The notes under the pieces were generated by a model. It worked only from the letters and a program-made list of their open reading frames with translations, made no database searches and had not been told where the DNA came from. From Anticarsia gemmatalis (taxonomy: Eukaryota; Arthropoda; Insecta; Lepidoptera; Erebidae): a DNA stretch of 64,000 bases. Below, piece after piece: positions 63,538-64,000 of the stretch. The position numbers and the translations under genes are program-made. Numbering within the stretch: position 1 is the first letter of the stretch; every line of letters begins with the position of its first letter. The stretch covers positions 2,306,501-2,370,500 of the forward strand of contig NC_134757.1 of assembly GCF_050436995.1 (NCBI RefSeq), read 5' to 3'.

Positions 63538-63849
63538 ATTCAAATTCAAATTCAAATTCAAAATATCCTTTATTTCGTAAACTTTTTACAAAGTATTTGA
63601 AATAGTCACGTATTTGTATTTCTTTTGTCCGTTTCGGAAAAGCTGGTTGCTCGTGAGAAGAAACGGCAAGAAACTCACGGCTTGCTCTTTTAAAATGTCA
63701 ATTTGCTTGATACAAGATGATTTGATGATTTACTGTGTACACTCAAAAAAAAAAGCTGTAAATAAATCTAATTTAAAATTTAAGCTCATAAAAATAGTAA
63801 TAATCTTCAAAAGGAAACTTATTGGTAGGACACAGTAAAACATTGTACA
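63538..63849 (-). repeat. LINE 3' UTR and ATTCAA-repeat tail
   Basis: On the - strand this follows the RT stop codon and ends in repeated TTTGAA units (63538-63562). CAAGAAACTCACGGCTTGC recalls the LINE fragments at 21466 and 40500. Confidence 0.7.
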
Positions 63850-63999
63850 TTAAAACATTAGTACATTATTTGAAACAGACTTGGTAGAAGCAGCACAGTC
63901 CCAAGCTTTATTATCGTCCAAATAATCTTTAACAGTATAATAGCCTTTTAAACATAAGTTGCGTTTAATAACTAATTTAAATTTATTAAAGCTTAAATT
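63850..63999 (-). CDS. Non-LTR retrotransposon reverse transcriptase, C-terminal end (partial)
   Basis: Fifty codons including the stop lie in the window; the rest of the ORF is beyond the right edge. The peptide contains FKLVIKRNLCLKGYYTVKDY then LDDNKAWD, the pattern of basic residues, 'YY' and 'DDNKAW' seen at the C-terminus of Jockey/CR1-type LINE reverse transcriptases. A 3' UTR and TTTGAA-repeat tail follow directly, consistent with the end of a LINE. The sequence is open to the edge; whether the whole element is intact cannot be seen. Confidence 0.65.
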   Translation of the reverse strand, partial: NLSFNKFKLVIKRNLCLKGYYTVKDYLDDNKAWDCAASTKSVSNNVLMF

Positions 64000-64000
64000 T

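Overview
The window is AT-rich animal nuclear DNA with spliced genes (GT-AG introns, insect-type codon use), dense short interspersed repeats and no bacterial-type operons. The repeat set is typical of Lepidoptera: tRNA-headed SINEs, LINE tails ending in imperfect TATAATATTAGTA, GTATGTAT-tailed repeats, and hairpin MITEs. A moth or butterfly chromosome is the best inference; no species can be named.

Layout. One host gene is clear: a carboxyl/cholinesterase-family esterase on the + strand, with eight exons between 1206 and 22980. Its N-terminal exon(s) lie left of the window. The catalytic triad (Ser 2540-2542, Glu 20533-20535, His 22275-22277), the oxyanion HGGAF and a C-terminal RDEL endoplasmic-reticulum retention signal are all present. 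Exons 2 and 3 (as numbered here) are separated by a 16.25 kb intron. That intron carries a PIF/Harbinger DNA transposon (about 5581-10068) whose two genes are both uninterrupted: a Myb/SANT-like protein (+) and a 357-residue DDE transposase (-), arranged tail to tail.

From 23.05 kb to the right edge I find no recognisable conserved host coding exon. A promoter-like segment and possible first exon lies at about 47961-48261 (+). The rest is intergenic or intronic DNA packed with repeats. These include a MITE family with GTAGCGCGATTCTCTAC-type inverted ends (at least a dozen copies), a Tourist-like hairpin MITE with TAA/TTA target duplications, and two repeat families whose heads resemble 5S rRNA (one with perfect 11-bp target duplications). 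There are also four tRNA-headed SINE groups, LINE tails, a GC-rich inverted-repeat element at 39109-39474, and a 13-bp minisatellite. The 3' end of a non-LTR retrotransposon, with the end of its reverse transcriptase ORF, runs off the right edge on the - strand.

Several insertions are nested, so relative ages can be read: 5S-SINE inside a Tourist-like MITE (51859-52289), 5S-SINE inside MITE-A (about 28195-28625), and MITE-A inside MITE-C (44818-45150). Family labels such as MITE-A are mine. No database search was possible, so family assignments rest on motifs, splice logic and comparison of copies within the window.
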